A stretch of 64,000 nt of DNA from Limisalsivibrio acetivorans (lineage in GTDB: Bacteria > Chrysiogenota > Deferribacteres > Deferribacterales > Geovibrionaceae). Shown piece after piece: positions 25,343 to 32,668 of the stretch. Position 1 is the stretch's first letter, and every line of letters starts with the position of its first letter. The translations under genes and the position numbers were made by a program. The notes under the pieces were generated by a model. It did not search any database and had not been told where the DNA came from. It saw only the letters and a list, made by a program, of their open reading frames with translations. The stretch spans positions 592,930 to 656,929 of the forward strand of contig NZ_ATWF01000001.1 of the NCBI RefSeq assembly GCF_000421105.1, read 5' to 3'.

Positions 25343-26452
25343 CTAGTAAACCTCGCTCACGACTATCTCATAGTCTGAAAATCTCTCTACCTTATACTTA
25401 GGCTTACTATTAAGTGCTGCTGCAAGGTAAAGAGCCTTCTCAGGATAAACAGCCATGAGCGTATCCATCCCCTGCTCCTTCACCTCAAGCACCCAGCTTG
25501 TATAGTTAAGGACCTGCTTAAGATCCATAAGCTTCTTCAGGTCCGCCTTCCCTGTGAGGCGAACGGTTACTGTACGGTTGTTGATCCCCTTTATCTTCTC
25601 CATCACTATACCCACAAGCTGACCCGCAACCCTGTCACGAAGGTTCTCGGTCATCCGGAATGTGGCATCGGCCAGAGAACTCCCCTGCCCTCTTACGGGA
25701 AGGTATCCACTGGCGAGTATCACACTGCGTCCATCCTTCTCGGTGAGGAGCCTGTAGGTTAGCCTTCCAGTAACAACATTATAGGGGAGCTTAACACCAT
25801 AGCCGATGTCCGAACCCTCGCTGGCGGTGGTGCTTGTCTCCACCTTACCCACAAGTATTGTACCCGAAAGATACTTCTGGGCGAGGGAGCGAAGGCTCAT
25901 GTAGTCGTTGTTTCTCATTGCAGTCTCAAGCTCCGAAGCGCCTACACCCTCACCTGTGGAGGCTATATCAACAACCTCCATCTCTCTGGTAATAAGCTCA
26001 TTGATAACCGTTTCAGATAGCGCTGTGGTTTCCTCCACACGCCCGTCAGGGAAGCTTACAGGGAGAAGAACCGCAATGGATGTGTTCTTTGCAAGAACGC
26101 CCATGGCCTCCTTTGCCTTTGTCTCCTCCACAACCGCTTTGACCATAACCCTGTATATGGAGCCATCCTGCTGTTCCCCGGTTACCTCATAGCTTTTGAC
26201 AACACCCTGAACCTCTGTCTTTATCGCCTCATCCACAAGGACAGCGTTCTGGATAATCGTATCCGCCTTAACCTTCATACCGGCGGCCTCTTCAAGGGCG
26301 GCCCACTTTGCTCTGGCAACGGCCTTTATCCTCGCCTCGGAGACATCTCCATTAAGGATATCAGCCTCACCTATGGCGGAGACCTCCTTCACAGCTGCAA
26401 AGGATACGGCGGAGAGAGCCATAATTATAATGATAATAATCAGTTTTTTCAT
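25343..26452 (-). CDS. Exported FlgT-like protein of unknown function
   Basis: 369 residues beginning with a very hydrophobic signal peptide (MKKLIIIIIIMALSAVSFAA). The region after it (about 22-110) has the FlgT N-terminal/LPP20-type pattern: EADILNGDVSEARIKAVARA, followed by a repeated-residue stretch of short strands. The remainder (about 120-300) resembles the middle FlgT domain that folds like a periplasmic nucleoside-binding lobe. The ATG at 26452 is preferred over a TTG four codons upstream because GAGGTG lies 5 bp before it. No flagellar genes are nearby, so a direct flagellar role is not implied. Gap to the cyclase gene is 15 bp. Confidence 0.65.
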   Translation of the reverse strand: MKKLIIIIIIMALSAVSFAAVKEVSAIGEADILNGDVSEARIKAVARAKWAALEEAAGMKVKADTIIQNAVLVDEAIKTEVQGVVKSYEVTGEQQDGSIYRVMVKAVVEETKAKEAMGVLAKNTSIAVLLPVSFPDGRVEETTALSETVINELITREMEVVDIASTGEGVGASELETAMRNNDYMSLRSLAQKYLSGTILVGKVETSTTASEGSDIGYGVKLPYNVVTGRLTYRLLTEKDGRSVILASGYLPVRGQGSSLADATFRMTENLRDRVAGQLVGIVMEKIKGINNRTVTVRLTGKADLKKLMDLKQVLNYTSWVLEVKEQGMDTLMAVYPEKALYLAAALNSKPKYKVERFSDYEIVVSEVY

Positions 26453-26469
26453 TTCACACCTCAAGAGTT

Positions 26470-27324
26470 CTAATCCCTGTAGTTAAATACAAAATACACC
26501 GGCGCATCGCTGTTTTCTGCCAGAATCCGGCTGATTTCAAGGGCGTCTGTATAAGTAAGCACAGCGTCTGTGTAACGCTGAACCTCTTTAACCTTTGCCG
26601 TAAAAGGCTTTCTGCACCCTGCACCTATAAGCGAAGAGACAGCATCTGTTACGTTAAACGTATATACCGGCGTAGTCGAATCTTCCCCGGGCATCCAAAC
26701 CAGCTCACCCGTATTGGAGAGTACCCTGTTCAGGATAGCCGGAACGAAGCTGTACCCACCCGTATCAACTATTATACATCCATAATCGGAGAGTATCGGA
26801 TCCGCCTCCGGATTAAAGGGGGGAACCTTCTGTTCATCTGGTACCGGTTCATGATCAAGGATCTCCTTACGGAGATCCTCAAACGGGATCTCCATGCAGA
26901 AATACCCCTTCTTGTCCCCCTGAGAGAAATTCATGTGCGTCCCTTCACAGGGTTCAGCTCTCTCTAGATATTCAGTAAATAAGACTGCAAACTCAGGGTT
27001 TCTGGATTCCAACTCCTGTATACCGGAGAAGCCCATCAGAGGAAAGTCGAGCAGGTCGGTACGTATCCGTCTGCGGGCATCAAGCTTGGCTCTGGAAACG
27101 GCATAATACCTGGGGAGTCCGTCCCTTGACTCTCCTATAACCCGAAGCTTCCCCGTATTAAGCACCTCGTGGAAACGGCTTATCTCCTCAGGAAGCTCAC
27201 CCTTTTGGAGAACCTTCTTCTCGGTAATAACCATCTCCGGCTCTGCTGCATCGGTGTTATCGGCACAGAACCCGGATACAGATGTGAACAGTATGATTAG
27301 GAAACAAATTGCCAGAAACCGCAT
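26470..27324 (-). CDS. Exported LPP20-like protein of unknown function
   Basis: 284 residues with a signal peptide (MRFLAICFLIILFTSVSGFC; the Cys at 20 could also mark a lipoprotein, though the lipobox is imperfect). A segment of basic residues (AVSRAKLDARRRIRTDLL) is followed by a C-terminal domain of the kind found in LPP20/FlgT-associated proteins: YGCIIVDTGGYSFVPAILNR, then VYTFNVTDA. The start at 27324 has GAGGGGGG upstream. It heads the minus-strand string and is divergent from the radical SAM gene. Function unknown. Confidence 0.6.
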   Translation of the reverse strand: MRFLAICFLIILFTSVSGFCADNTDAAEPEMVITEKKVLQKGELPEEISRFHEVLNTGKLRVIGESRDGLPRYYAVSRAKLDARRRIRTDLLDFPLMGFSGIQELESRNPEFAVLFTEYLERAEPCEGTHMNFSQGDKKGYFCMEIPFEDLRKEILDHEPVPDEQKVPPFNPEADPILSDYGCIIVDTGGYSFVPAILNRVLSNTGELVWMPGEDSTTPVYTFNVTDAVSSLIGAGCRKPFTAKVKEVQRYTDAVLTYTDALEISRILAENSDAPVYFVFNYRD

Positions 27325-27533
27325 CAACCCCCCTCGCCTGTAAGGTATTGTCATACAGAGTTTACCCTTTGGCAGGGATACTCTCAAGGCAAAAGTAACA
27401 ATGGACAAAAAAGCTGCTGAGGCGCAGAAGGTGTCCTAATAATTTTTACAGGGGATAACGCAGTGTTTGGGTAGGAAAAATATTGCCCTTTTCCCATAGT
27501 TGTTTATTATACCCCGATAAGCGAGGTAGACAA
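27325..27533. promoter_or_regulatory. Divergent promoter region
   Basis: 209 bp between the start codons of the exported protein (minus) and the radical SAM gene (plus); promoters of both must lie here. The plus-strand Shine-Dalgarno is GAGGT at 27523-27527. No -35/-10 pair is convincing. Confidence 0.45.
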
Positions 27534-28604
27534 ATGAGCAATAAATGGGAACTTAAGTGGATGGCGTGGGAGATCACGAGAAAGTGCAACCTTAACTGTG
27601 TACACTGCCGCTCCTCCTCATCTATAGAATCCGCCGAAGGTGCCCTTACCTTCGACAAATGCAAAAGCCTGATGGACGAAATATCCGAATTCGCAAAACC
27701 GGTAATAGTTCTCTCCGGCGGCGAACCCCTTCTCCGCAAGGATGTTTTTGATATAGCTACATACGGCACAGAGAAAGGCTTCCGCATGGCCATGGCAACA
27801 AACGGCATGCTTGTGGATGACGAGGTCTGTGAGAACATTAAGAAATCCGGGATAAAGATAGTATCCCTAAGCCTTGATGGGCCCACTGCGGAGATCCACG
27901 ATGATTTCCGGGGGGATGCAGGCTCCTACGATGGTGTTATGAGGGCTTCCGAGCTCTTCAATAAGCACGGCATACCATTCATCATCAACTCATCCTTTAC
28001 CAAAAGGAATCAGGCCTATATAGAGGAGACCTACAAGCTCGGCAAAAAGCTCGGTGCTACGGCATGGTATATGTTCCTCATCGTCCCCACAGGCAGGGGG
28101 GAAGAGGTGATGAAAGAGCTTGTATCCAAAGAGGACTACGAGGATATCCTGAACTGGCACTACGATATGGAGCGTCAGGAGGAAGATATCATGGTACGCC
28201 CCACCTGCGCACCACAGTATTACAGGATCTGGAATGAACGCAGTAAGGAGGAGGGGAAGGATACAGAAAGACGCAACCTCTCCTTCGGAACAGGGGGAGG
28301 CAAAGGTTGCATCGCAGCCCAGAAGATATGCCTAGTCAACTTCGAAGGGGATGTGTACCCCTGCTCATACTTTCCCCTTGCGGCGGGCAACGTCTTTGAA
28401 CAGCCCCTCAAGGAGATCTGGGAGAACTCAAAGCTATTCAACGATATACGTAACTTCAAGGACTACGAGGGGAAATGCGGTTCATGCAAATTCCTCGGTG
28501 TATGCGGAGGATGCCGTGCACGCTCCTATGCGGTTACAGGCTCATATATGGAAGAGGAGCCCTTCTGCGATTACATCCCCCAGAACTACGGCGCATGCAA
28601 GTAG
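27534..28604 (+). CDS. Radical SAM/SPASM protein, AhbD/NirJ-like
   Basis: 356 residues. The radical SAM cluster motif is CNLNCVHC (CxxxCxxC with an N-terminal WEITRK) at about residues 16-23, followed by [12 protein letters not shown] and a typical TIM-barrel pattern. The C-terminal SPASM-like region has Cys clusters ([34 protein letters not shown]) that would bind one or two extra Fe-S clusters. The WxxWEITR start and the [10 protein letters not shown] end resemble AhbD (alternative heme b synthesis) and NirJ (heme d1). No other heme gene is adjacent, so a role in another peptide or cofactor modification cannot be excluded. Confidence 0.78.
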   Translation: MSNKWELKWMAWEITRKCNLNCVHCRSSSSIESAEGALTFDKCKSLMDEISEFAKPVIVLSGGEPLLRKDVFDIATYGTEKGFRMAMATNGMLVDDEVCENIKKSGIKIVSLSLDGPTAEIHDDFRGDAGSYDGVMRASELFNKHGIPFIINSSFTKRNQAYIEETYKLGKKLGATAWYMFLIVPTGRGEEVMKELVSKEDYEDILNWHYDMERQEEDIMVRPTCAPQYYRIWNERSKEEGKDTERRNLSFGTGGGKGCIAAQKICLVNFEGDVYPCSYFPLAAGNVFEQPLKEIWENSKLFNDIRNFKDYEGKCGSCKFLGVCGGCRARSYAVTGSYMEEEPFCDYIPQNYGACK

Positions 28605-28630
28605 CAAAAATATAATAAACATCATCGACA

Positions 28631-28661
28631 GCCCCCTCCAGCCAACGAGGGGGCTTTTTTT
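28631..28661 (+). terminator. Strong intrinsic terminator after the radical SAM gene
   Basis: Perfect 8-bp stem GCCCCCTC (28631-28638) / GAGGGGGC (28647-28654), 8-nt loop and a run of seven Ts. Confidence 0.92.
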
Positions 28662-28851
28662 ATATCTACGTTTTTAAATCCCCTCCCCTTCCCTGGATAA
28701 AGGCCCCTAATACTGTTCAGTAGAAGGGTGTTCCATAACTTTTTTGCTCTATTATTAAGTTCCGTTCTGTTATTTGAATCCAAATTAATCCTTATAACAC
28801 AAGTGCGTCCGTACGGTGTTAATTAATTTCAGTTATCTTTTACTGAACTGC

Positions 28852-28880
28852 TTGACATGGTTCAAATTCTGTTTTATTAT
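28852..28880 (+). promoter_or_regulatory. Near-consensus sigma-70 promoter
   Basis: TTGACA (28852-28857), exactly 17 bp, TATTAT (28875-28880). It lies 24 bp before the ATG of the amidase gene and probably drives the CoA-transferase as well. Confidence 0.88.
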
Positions 28881-28903
28881 GCCTTGCACTTAAGAGAGGT
28901 AGC

Positions 28904-29689
28904 ATGAAGATAGTATCGATTCAGCTTCCCGTACATCTTGGTGATGTGGAAGCAAACAAAAAAACCTTTCTTGGAAAATTGCCGGAAGTTATTGGTGATG
29001 AACCGTCTATTATCATCTTTCCCGAGATGTGGGTTTCCGGTTTCGATTACGAAAGGCTTTTGGAATTCTCTACGAAAACCGACGAGATCTGCAGGGAAAT
29101 AAGCTCTCAGCTTAACCAAAACTCCCTTGTCATCTCTGCGATGCCCGAGGGAATTTATAACAAGGTTTACAACACGATCTACGCCGTTTCATCGAAGGGT
29201 GTTGAGGCCAAATATAGAAAGAACTTCCTCTTCAGCCCGCTGGGCGAGAACAAGTATATAGAGAGAGGGAAAGGGGTTTCCGTTTTTGAATTCAACGGAG
29301 CAAAGATAGGCCTTCAGGTCTGCTACGAGATACGCTTCCCCGAGCTTTTCAGAACAAGCGCCTTCGCAGGGGCCGAACTGATATGCGTTCCCGCCATCTG
29401 GCCGGAGATGAAGAAGAACCACTGGCTCACCCTGCTAAAGGCCAGAGCTGTTGAAAACCAGTGCTATATCGCAGGCTGCAACACCAGCGTTATGCACACC
29501 CGCAAGAAGGATATGGAATGCGGATACTCCGTTACATGGGACCCATGGGGCGAAGCCGCATATGAGCCTGTCTCAGGTGAAGGGGTTTTCATATCAGAGT
29601 TCGACCCCGAAAAGGTGCGGGATATCAGAAAGAAGATACCAAGCTTTGAAGACGCAAAGAAAGCATTCACAATAAAAAGAAAAGATTAG
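28904..29689 (+). CDS. Carbon-nitrogen hydrolase (nitrilase superfamily, omega-amidase-like)
   Basis: 261 residues with the complete Glu-Lys-Cys triad: E41 in FPEMW, K106 in YRKNFLF and C140 in QVCYEIRFPE. The superfamily hydrolyses amides or nitriles; the size and FPE / CYEIRFPE signatures fit the Nit2/omega-amidase or YafV branch, which act on small alpha-keto acid amides and deaminated glutathione. Cytosolic. It lies 27 bp upstream of the CoA-transferase under a shared strong promoter. No specific substrate can be inferred. Confidence 0.87.
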   Translation: MKIVSIQLPVHLGDVEANKKTFLGKLPEVIGDEPSIIIFPEMWVSGFDYERLLEFSTKTDEICREISSQLNQNSLVISAMPEGIYNKVYNTIYAVSSKGVEAKYRKNFLFSPLGENKYIERGKGVSVFEFNGAKIGLQVCYEIRFPELFRTSAFAGAELICVPAIWPEMKKNHWLTLLKARAVENQCYIAGCNTSVMHTRKKDMECGYSVTWDPWGEAAYEPVSGEGVFISEFDPEKVRDIRKKIPSFEDAKKAFTIKRKD

Positions 29690-29716
29690 TCAATTAAACG
29701 ACATAAGGAGGAAAGC

Positions 29717-31276
29717 ATGTCTGAACTTTTAAAAAGGGTTCGCGATAAGAGCCTTCACAACCTCATCATGAAGCCTGAGGAGACTATCAAGTTCTTCGCA
29801 GACGCTGACAACAGAGTAATGGACCTCGGATGGTCAGGCTTCACACCCGTGGGATATCCCAAGGTTGTACCCATAGCTCTTGCTGATCACGTAGAGAAAA
29901 ACAACCTTCAGGGTAAGTGGAAGTTCAACCTTTTCATCGGTGCATCCGTTGGTGCTGAAACCGAGGACAGGTGGGCAACCCTCGACATGATCGACAGAAG
30001 ATGGCCCTATCAGACCGGCAAAAACATCGGTAAAGGTATCAACAGCGGAAAAATCAGAATGGGAGATAAACACCTCTCTATGTTCGCTCAGGACCTCAGG
30101 TACGGCTTCTATACAAAAGACAGAGGCGGCAAGCTTGACGTAGCCCTTATCGAAGCAACCGGAATAACCGAGGACGGAAACATTATCCTTGCTGGTTCAG
30201 TTGGTGCTGCTCCTGAAATCGTAGATATCGCAGACAAGATAATCGTGGAGATCAACACAAGCATACCTTCCCTTGAGGGAATGCACGACATCTTCTCCAC
30301 AGACCTTCCCCCCTACAGGAAGATCATCCCCGTTACAGATGTTAAGCAGAGAATCGGTACCCCCTGGGTCCCCACCGACAAGAGCAAGATCGTTGCTATC
30401 GTTGAATCAGACATGCCCGATAACGGACGTGCGCTCCGTGGTACCGATGATGTAGCTCAGGCCATCGCAGACAACATCGTAGATTTCTTCAAGGACGAAG
30501 TTAATGCAGGACGTCTTCCTAATAACCTTCTTCCCCTTCAGTCCGGTGTTGGTTCCATCGCAAACGCAGTTGTGGGCGGCCTCACAGCCTCACCCTTCGA
30601 AGACCTCGTAGTTTTCACAGAGGTTCTTCAGGATACATTCCTCCCCTTCCTCGATTCAGGAAAGTGCAAGTACATTAACTGTACATCTCTGTCACTCTCC
30701 AACGAAGGTTTCAAAGAGTGGTGGGAGAAGTTCGATAAGTATAAGGACATGGTTCTCATGAGACCTCAGCAGATCTCCAACAACCCTGAGCTCATCAGAA
30801 GGCTCGGCGTTATCGGTATGAACACGCCCCTCGAGTTCGACATGTATGCCCACGCAAACTCTACCTGCGCAGGCGGTACAAGGATGCTTAACGGTATCGG
30901 CGGTTCCGGAGACTTCGAGCGTAACGCTTACATCTCCATCATGCACTGCCCCTCCGTTCGTCCTTCCAAGACAGACGAATTCGGTATCACAGGCGTTGTT
31001 CCCAAGGTTCCCCATGTGGACCACACCGAGGCGGACATCGATGTTCTCGTTACCGAGCAGGGACTCGCAGACCTTCGTGGACTTGCTCCCAAGGACAGAG
31101 CGAGAGAGATCATCAACAAGTGTGCTCACCCCACTTACAAAGAGTACCTTATGGACTACCTCGAGCGTGCTGAGAAGGCTACCGGCTATCACCATGAGCC
31201 CCACCTTCTTGATGAGTGCTACAAGCTCCACCTCAGCCTCGCAGAAAACGGAACTATGCGTTTCTGGGAGAAGTAA
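29717..31276 (+). CDS. Acetyl-CoA hydrolase/CoA-transferase family, probable succinyl-CoA:acetate CoA-transferase
   Basis: 519 residues, the length of Cat1/AarC-type enzymes. The catalytic glutamate is E302 in VVFTEVLQD, which forms the covalent CoA intermediate; the glycine-rich GVGSIANAVVGGL and the VTEQGLADLRGL motif near the end bind CoA. Moves CoA between succinyl-CoA and acetate, feeding acetate oxidation or excreting acetate. It has a strong Shine-Dalgarno (AAGGAGGAAAG) and codon choice biased to a few frequent codons compared with its neighbours, consistent with high expression. Ends in a UUCG terminator. Confidence 0.9.
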   Translation: MSELLKRVRDKSLHNLIMKPEETIKFFADADNRVMDLGWSGFTPVGYPKVVPIALADHVEKNNLQGKWKFNLFIGASVGAETEDRWATLDMIDRRWPYQTGKNIGKGINSGKIRMGDKHLSMFAQDLRYGFYTKDRGGKLDVALIEATGITEDGNIILAGSVGAAPEIVDIADKIIVEINTSIPSLEGMHDIFSTDLPPYRKIIPVTDVKQRIGTPWVPTDKSKIVAIVESDMPDNGRALRGTDDVAQAIADNIVDFFKDEVNAGRLPNNLLPLQSGVGSIANAVVGGLTASPFEDLVVFTEVLQDTFLPFLDSGKCKYINCTSLSLSNEGFKEWWEKFDKYKDMVLMRPQQISNNPELIRRLGVIGMNTPLEFDMYAHANSTCAGGTRMLNGIGGSGDFERNAYISIMHCPSVRPSKTDEFGITGVVPKVPHVDHTEADIDVLVTEQGLADLRGLAPKDRAREIINKCAHPTYKEYLMDYLERAEKATGYHHEPHLLDECYKLHLSLAENGTMRFWEK

Positions 31277-31320
31277 TAACTTAGAGTTCTATCCGGCAAA
31301 GTTGGCAATACAGCAAAAGG

Positions 31321-31347
31321 GGCCCTGTCTTCGGACAGGGTCTTTTT
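31321..31347 (+). terminator. Intrinsic terminator with UUCG tetraloop
   Basis: GGCCCTGTC (31321-31329), TTCG loop, GACAGGGTC (31334-31342), then TTTTT. The stem is strong with one G-T pair at the base. Confidence 0.93.
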
Positions 31348-31428
31348 AATTAAGCTATGGCGTATTAATCTGGAAAATTCATCATCCTGACTCTATCTAT
31401 GGAATTTCCAGGGTCTGATTCTATGTAT

Positions 31429-31453
31429 GGAATTTCCCATCCATGGAAATTCC
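31429..31453. repeat. Hairpin with CATCCAT loop
   Basis: Perfect arms GGAATTTCC / GGAAATTCC around CATCCAT. Confidence 0.8.
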
Positions 31454-31539
31454 ATTATTGTTCGGGCATGGAAACCCTGCCCTCTCGCACTTCCGGCTAC
31501 GTCAGACCAGCAAAGCTGTTCTTCCTCTCGCCTTCAGAG

Positions 31540-31555
31540 CCAACATCCATGTTGG
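31540..31555. repeat. Hairpin with ATCCAT loop
   Basis: Perfect arms CCAAC / GTTGG around ATCCAT; the stem is unrelated to that at 31429 but the loop is the same. Confidence 0.7.
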
Positions 31556-31556
31556 A

Positions 31557-31715
31557 CTTAATTTATCTGGGAAATTCATCATCCTGAGAATTTCCCTGCC
31601 GCTACACTTGGCAAAGCCTTCGCTCCGCTTACTTCCGTTACAGAATATGAAGCATAGCTCCATATTCTTCACTTCAGGGCTTCCATCCCTGGAAGCCTGT
31701 TGCGTATCAACCTTA
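31557..31715 (+). repeat. Left arm of long imperfect inverted repeat
   Basis: The outer part (31557-31637) matches the reverse complement of 32491-32572 over about 80 bp with only a few differences clustered at about 31604-31611. The inner part (about 31671-31715, with GGCTTCC...GGAAGCC and TGTTGCGTATCAACC) matches the reverse complement of about 32415-32460. The intervening 30-40 bp are unrelated in the two arms. Confidence 0.85.
31678..31697. repeat. Hairpin with ATCCCT loop
   Basis: Perfect arms GGCTTCC / GGAAGCC around ATCCCT; the equivalent hairpin in the right arm (32430-32449) has loop AAGAAT. Confidence 0.75.
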
Positions 31716-32160
31716 ATAATTATCTTTCAAATGGATTTTAAAGGGGATAGTTTTTCCTACAATTTCCCAGGTTAATCACAACGCAGACCATTATAAAGTA
31801 TGCTGTCACGTGCCCGGTGCGAGCAAAACAAAGTACCCCGTGTGGATCTGTTTGATCAGTAGTCATACATTCGACCATGTAGTTGTTGCGTCCACGTCCC
31901 TTTCTTCTCCTCCCCGAATGTTTTACAGCCGAATGAGCTCTTTTGGAACCGCCCGGAAGTTTTGGCCGCACATGACAGGCCGATTAGGCAGTTTGGATGT
32001 ACAGCAGTACGCATGAAGTGCGGTTACACTCCTCAGCATCAGCAAAACTTCAGGTGGAAAAAGAGTGAAATGAGGGCACCGCCATCACTTACGAATTTAT
32101 GATAATAAATGAGTAATAATGGTGGCTTAAAAACCCTGAGGGAATAGTTTTGCATACTTT

Positions 32161-32215
32161 TGCGCCAAAAGTATGGCATGCTTTAGCACGAAGACAAATA
32201 AATTAGTGACTTATT
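32161..32215 (+). repeat. Repeat module A, copy 1
   Basis: Begins TGCGCCAAAAGTATGGCATG and ends AATTAGTGACTTATT. It matches the reverse complement of 49319-49372 with about five differences over 54 bp. Contains the small inverted repeat GCGCC/GGCatGC. Confidence 0.88.
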
Positions 32216-32252
32216 TCTAGTTTGAGTATGTATATAAAAGACTAAGGGGAAA

Positions 32253-32292
32253 TTTTTAGGGAACAAAGTTCCCCACACCCCTTAAAAACTCC
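32253..32292 (+). repeat. Repeat module B, copy 1
   Basis: TTTTTAGGGAACAAAGTTCC followed by CCACACCCCTTAAAAACTCC; includes a perfect GGGAAC-AAA-GTTCCC hairpin. It matches the reverse complement of 49388-49426 with about three differences. Confidence 0.88.
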
Positions 32293-32303
32293 TTTATCTA
32301 TCT

Positions 32304-32332
32304 GAATAATTTCCCGTCCATGGAAATTATTC
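32304..32332. repeat. Repeat module C, copy 1: hairpin with CGTCCAT loop
   Basis: Perfect 11-bp arms GAATAATTTCC / GGAAATTATTC around CGTCCAT. The same loop with a different stem occurs at 49458-49483. Confidence 0.82.
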
Positions 32333-32374
32333 TGCCGTTCGAAGAAAGAGACTTCCTTCTTACTTACGCGAGCG

Positions 32375-32394
32375 AGCTTTCATCCATGAAAGCT
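32375..32394. repeat. Hairpin with ATCCAT loop
   Basis: Perfect arms AGCTTTC / GAAAGCT around ATCCAT. Confidence 0.75.
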
Positions 32395-32414
32395 TATGCT
32401 AGTCATACAATCAT

Positions 32415-32572
32415 GGTTGATATGCAACAGGCTTCCAAGAATGGAAGCCCAGAAGGCGAAACTAAATTGAATTGTATTCAATTTATGTAGCCGGAAGTAA
32501 GCGGAGCGAAGGCTTTGCCGAGCGGAGCGGCAGGGAAATTCTCAGGATGATGAATTTCCCAGATAAATTAAG
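32415..32572 (-). repeat. Right arm of long imperfect inverted repeat
   Basis: Reverse-complement partner of 31557-31715. Shared blocks include the motif TATCTGGGAAATTCATCATC and CTTCGCTCCGCTTACTTCCG. The arms are about 160 bp each and enclose about 700 bp. A partial third copy of the outermost motif lies at about 31366-31390. Confidence 0.85.
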
Positions 32573-32607
32573 ACCAGGTAAATTCCATACATAAAATCAA
32601 TAAGCAA

Positions 32608-32631
32608 GCCGACCCCCATAAGGGGGCCGAC
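32608..32631 (-). terminator. Stem-loop below amt
   Basis: On the minus strand GTCGGCCCCC, TTAT, GGGGGTCGGC: a ten-pair stem with two G-T pairs, 38 bp after the amt stop codon. It is followed by only a moderately T-rich stretch. Confidence 0.7.
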
Positions 32632-32668
32632 AGCACAACACATTAGGAAGCAGGAACGGGTTGGGTTC

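Larger units (their letters stand above)
28605..28903. other. Intergenic region before the amidase/CoA-transferase operon
   Basis: 299 bp without a gene. It holds the terminator at 28631 and the promoter at 28852. In between is an AT-rich stretch with a CCGTACGG palindrome (around 28809-28816) flanked by AACAC and GTGTT, possibly an operator. Confidence 0.5.
31277..32668. repeat. 1.4 kb non-coding tract of hairpins and inverted repeats between convergent genes
   Basis: No credible gene is found on either strand. Short frames at 31738-31971 (minus) and 31810-32016 (plus) are not recognisable proteins. The tract begins with a terminator and ends with a stem-loop under amt. It is bounded by long imperfect inverted arms (listed separately) and contains at least seven short hairpins, five of which share an ATCCAT or GTCCAT-type loop. 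The central portion (about 31740-32150) has no assigned identity and may be a decayed gene or an unknown structured RNA. Modules at 32161-32332 recur at 49.3 kb. Confidence 0.75.

Noticed and set aside
30000-30300. Horizontal transfer of the CoA-transferase gene on the basis of different codon use
   Set aside because: The bias is toward a limited codon set expected of a highly expressed gene, and the strong promoter, ribosome site and terminator support that reading.
31738-32016. Two short opposing frames inside the repeat tract as possible transposase remnants
   Set aside because: Neither translation resembles a transposase or any family I recognise, there is no ribosome site, and neither continues across stops.
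31277-32668. CRISPR array in the repeat-rich tract
   Set aside because: Repeats are palindromic, of unequal length and irregular spacing, and no cas gene is present.
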